From assembly GCA_003140115.1 (NCBI GenBank), contig PLIQ01000565.1, positions 15,339 to 21,391 of the forward strand: a stretch of 6,053 nt of DNA. The letters run 5' to 3'. A program made the position numbers and the translations under genes. The DNA comes from Actinomycetota bacterium (GTDB lineage: Bacteria; Actinomycetota; Actinomycetes; Streptosporangiales; Streptosporangiaceae). Shown one piece after another: positions 5,896-6,053 of this stretch (within the stretch, counting starts at the first letter, position 1; the number at the start of each line of letters is the position of its first letter). A model generated the notes under the pieces. The model was given only the letters and a program-made list of their open reading frames with translations. It had not been told where the DNA came from and did not search any database.

Positions 5896-6053
5896 CACGC
5901 CAGCATCGGCAGGCATCCAGCGCTCCGCATGCCGAGTTCGACGTAACGCCTGGCCTGCTCACTCCCGTGGCCCGCTACCGCAAGACATCCCCGTAGCAGT
6001 CCGGCGTGTCGGCTCGCGCTAAGACGTCCGACTCGATATCGTATTTGATAGAA
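5896..6053. other. Non-coding tail with no supported gene
   Basis: No open frame with a start and ribosome site is visible on either strand in these 158 b. Apart from the possible stem-loop at 5906-5935, the only notable point is that the last ~20 b become AT-rich and contain the palindrome CGATATCG (6034-6041), which could be the edge of a promoter for a gene beyond the window. Confidence 0.5.
5906..5935 (+). terminator. Possible stem-loop after the type II thioesterase gene
   Basis: TCGGCAGGC (5906-5914) can pair with GCATGCCGA (5927-5935) with one mismatch around a 12 b loop, starting 10 b after the TGA stop. There is no T-run after it. Actinomycete terminators often lack one, so it may end the transcript, but the stem is short and interrupted. 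Confidence 0.3.

Noticed and set aside
1..6053. tRNA or rRNA genes, CRISPR arrays, insertion sequences or transposase remnants.
   Set aside because: No tRNA-like fold, spaced repeat series, terminal inverted repeats or transposase motifs were seen on either strand.

Overview
The window is high-G+C DNA with the third-position GC bias, GTG start use and tightly overlapping genes typical of an actinomycete such as Streptomyces or a relative. It holds six protein genes, all of kinds found in nonribosomal peptide/polyketide gene clusters, and looks like a piece of a specialised-metabolite cluster. I recognise protein families but no named cluster, so gene symbols are left empty.

Layout: five genes run leftward on the minus strand as one packed operon. 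In transcription order they are a stand-alone adenylating enzyme (4918-3446), a stand-alone alpha/beta-hydrolase with a cysteine nucleophile motif (3459-2683), a small protein made of an orphan adenylation C-terminal subdomain plus a carrier domain (2686-2180), a second stand-alone adenylating enzyme/acyl-CoA ligase type (2177-675), and a carrier-thioesterase didomain protein that runs off the left edge (678-1). Four of the junctions overlap or nearly touch: 14 b overlap, GTGA, 2 b gap, ATGA. This implies one transcript with translational coupling. A 209 b divergent intergenic region (4919-5127) separates the operon from a rightward type II thioesterase gene (5128-5895). The last 158 b have no gene that I can support.

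How the genes may work together (inference): the two ligases would activate carboxylic acids as acyl-adenylates. The two carrier domains (Ser131 of the small protein, Ser49 of the didomain protein) would hold the acyl groups as pantetheine thioesters, and the hydrolases would release, transfer or proofread them. No condensation, ketosynthase or acyltransferase domain lies in the window, so this is a dissociated, trans-acting module that may feed a starter or side-chain acyl unit to a synthase outside it.

The most unusual feature is that the three hydrolase-fold proteins carry three different residues at the nucleophile position: Ser (type II thioesterase), Cys (stand-alone enzyme) and Ala (the carrier-fused thioesterase domain). 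The orphan adenylation subdomain has also lost the usual catalytic lysine. Together these suggest a nonribosomal system in which several parts have been converted to non-canonical or non-catalytic roles. I noticed no in-frame TTA leucine codon in the six genes when reading by eye, so bldA dependence is not evident.
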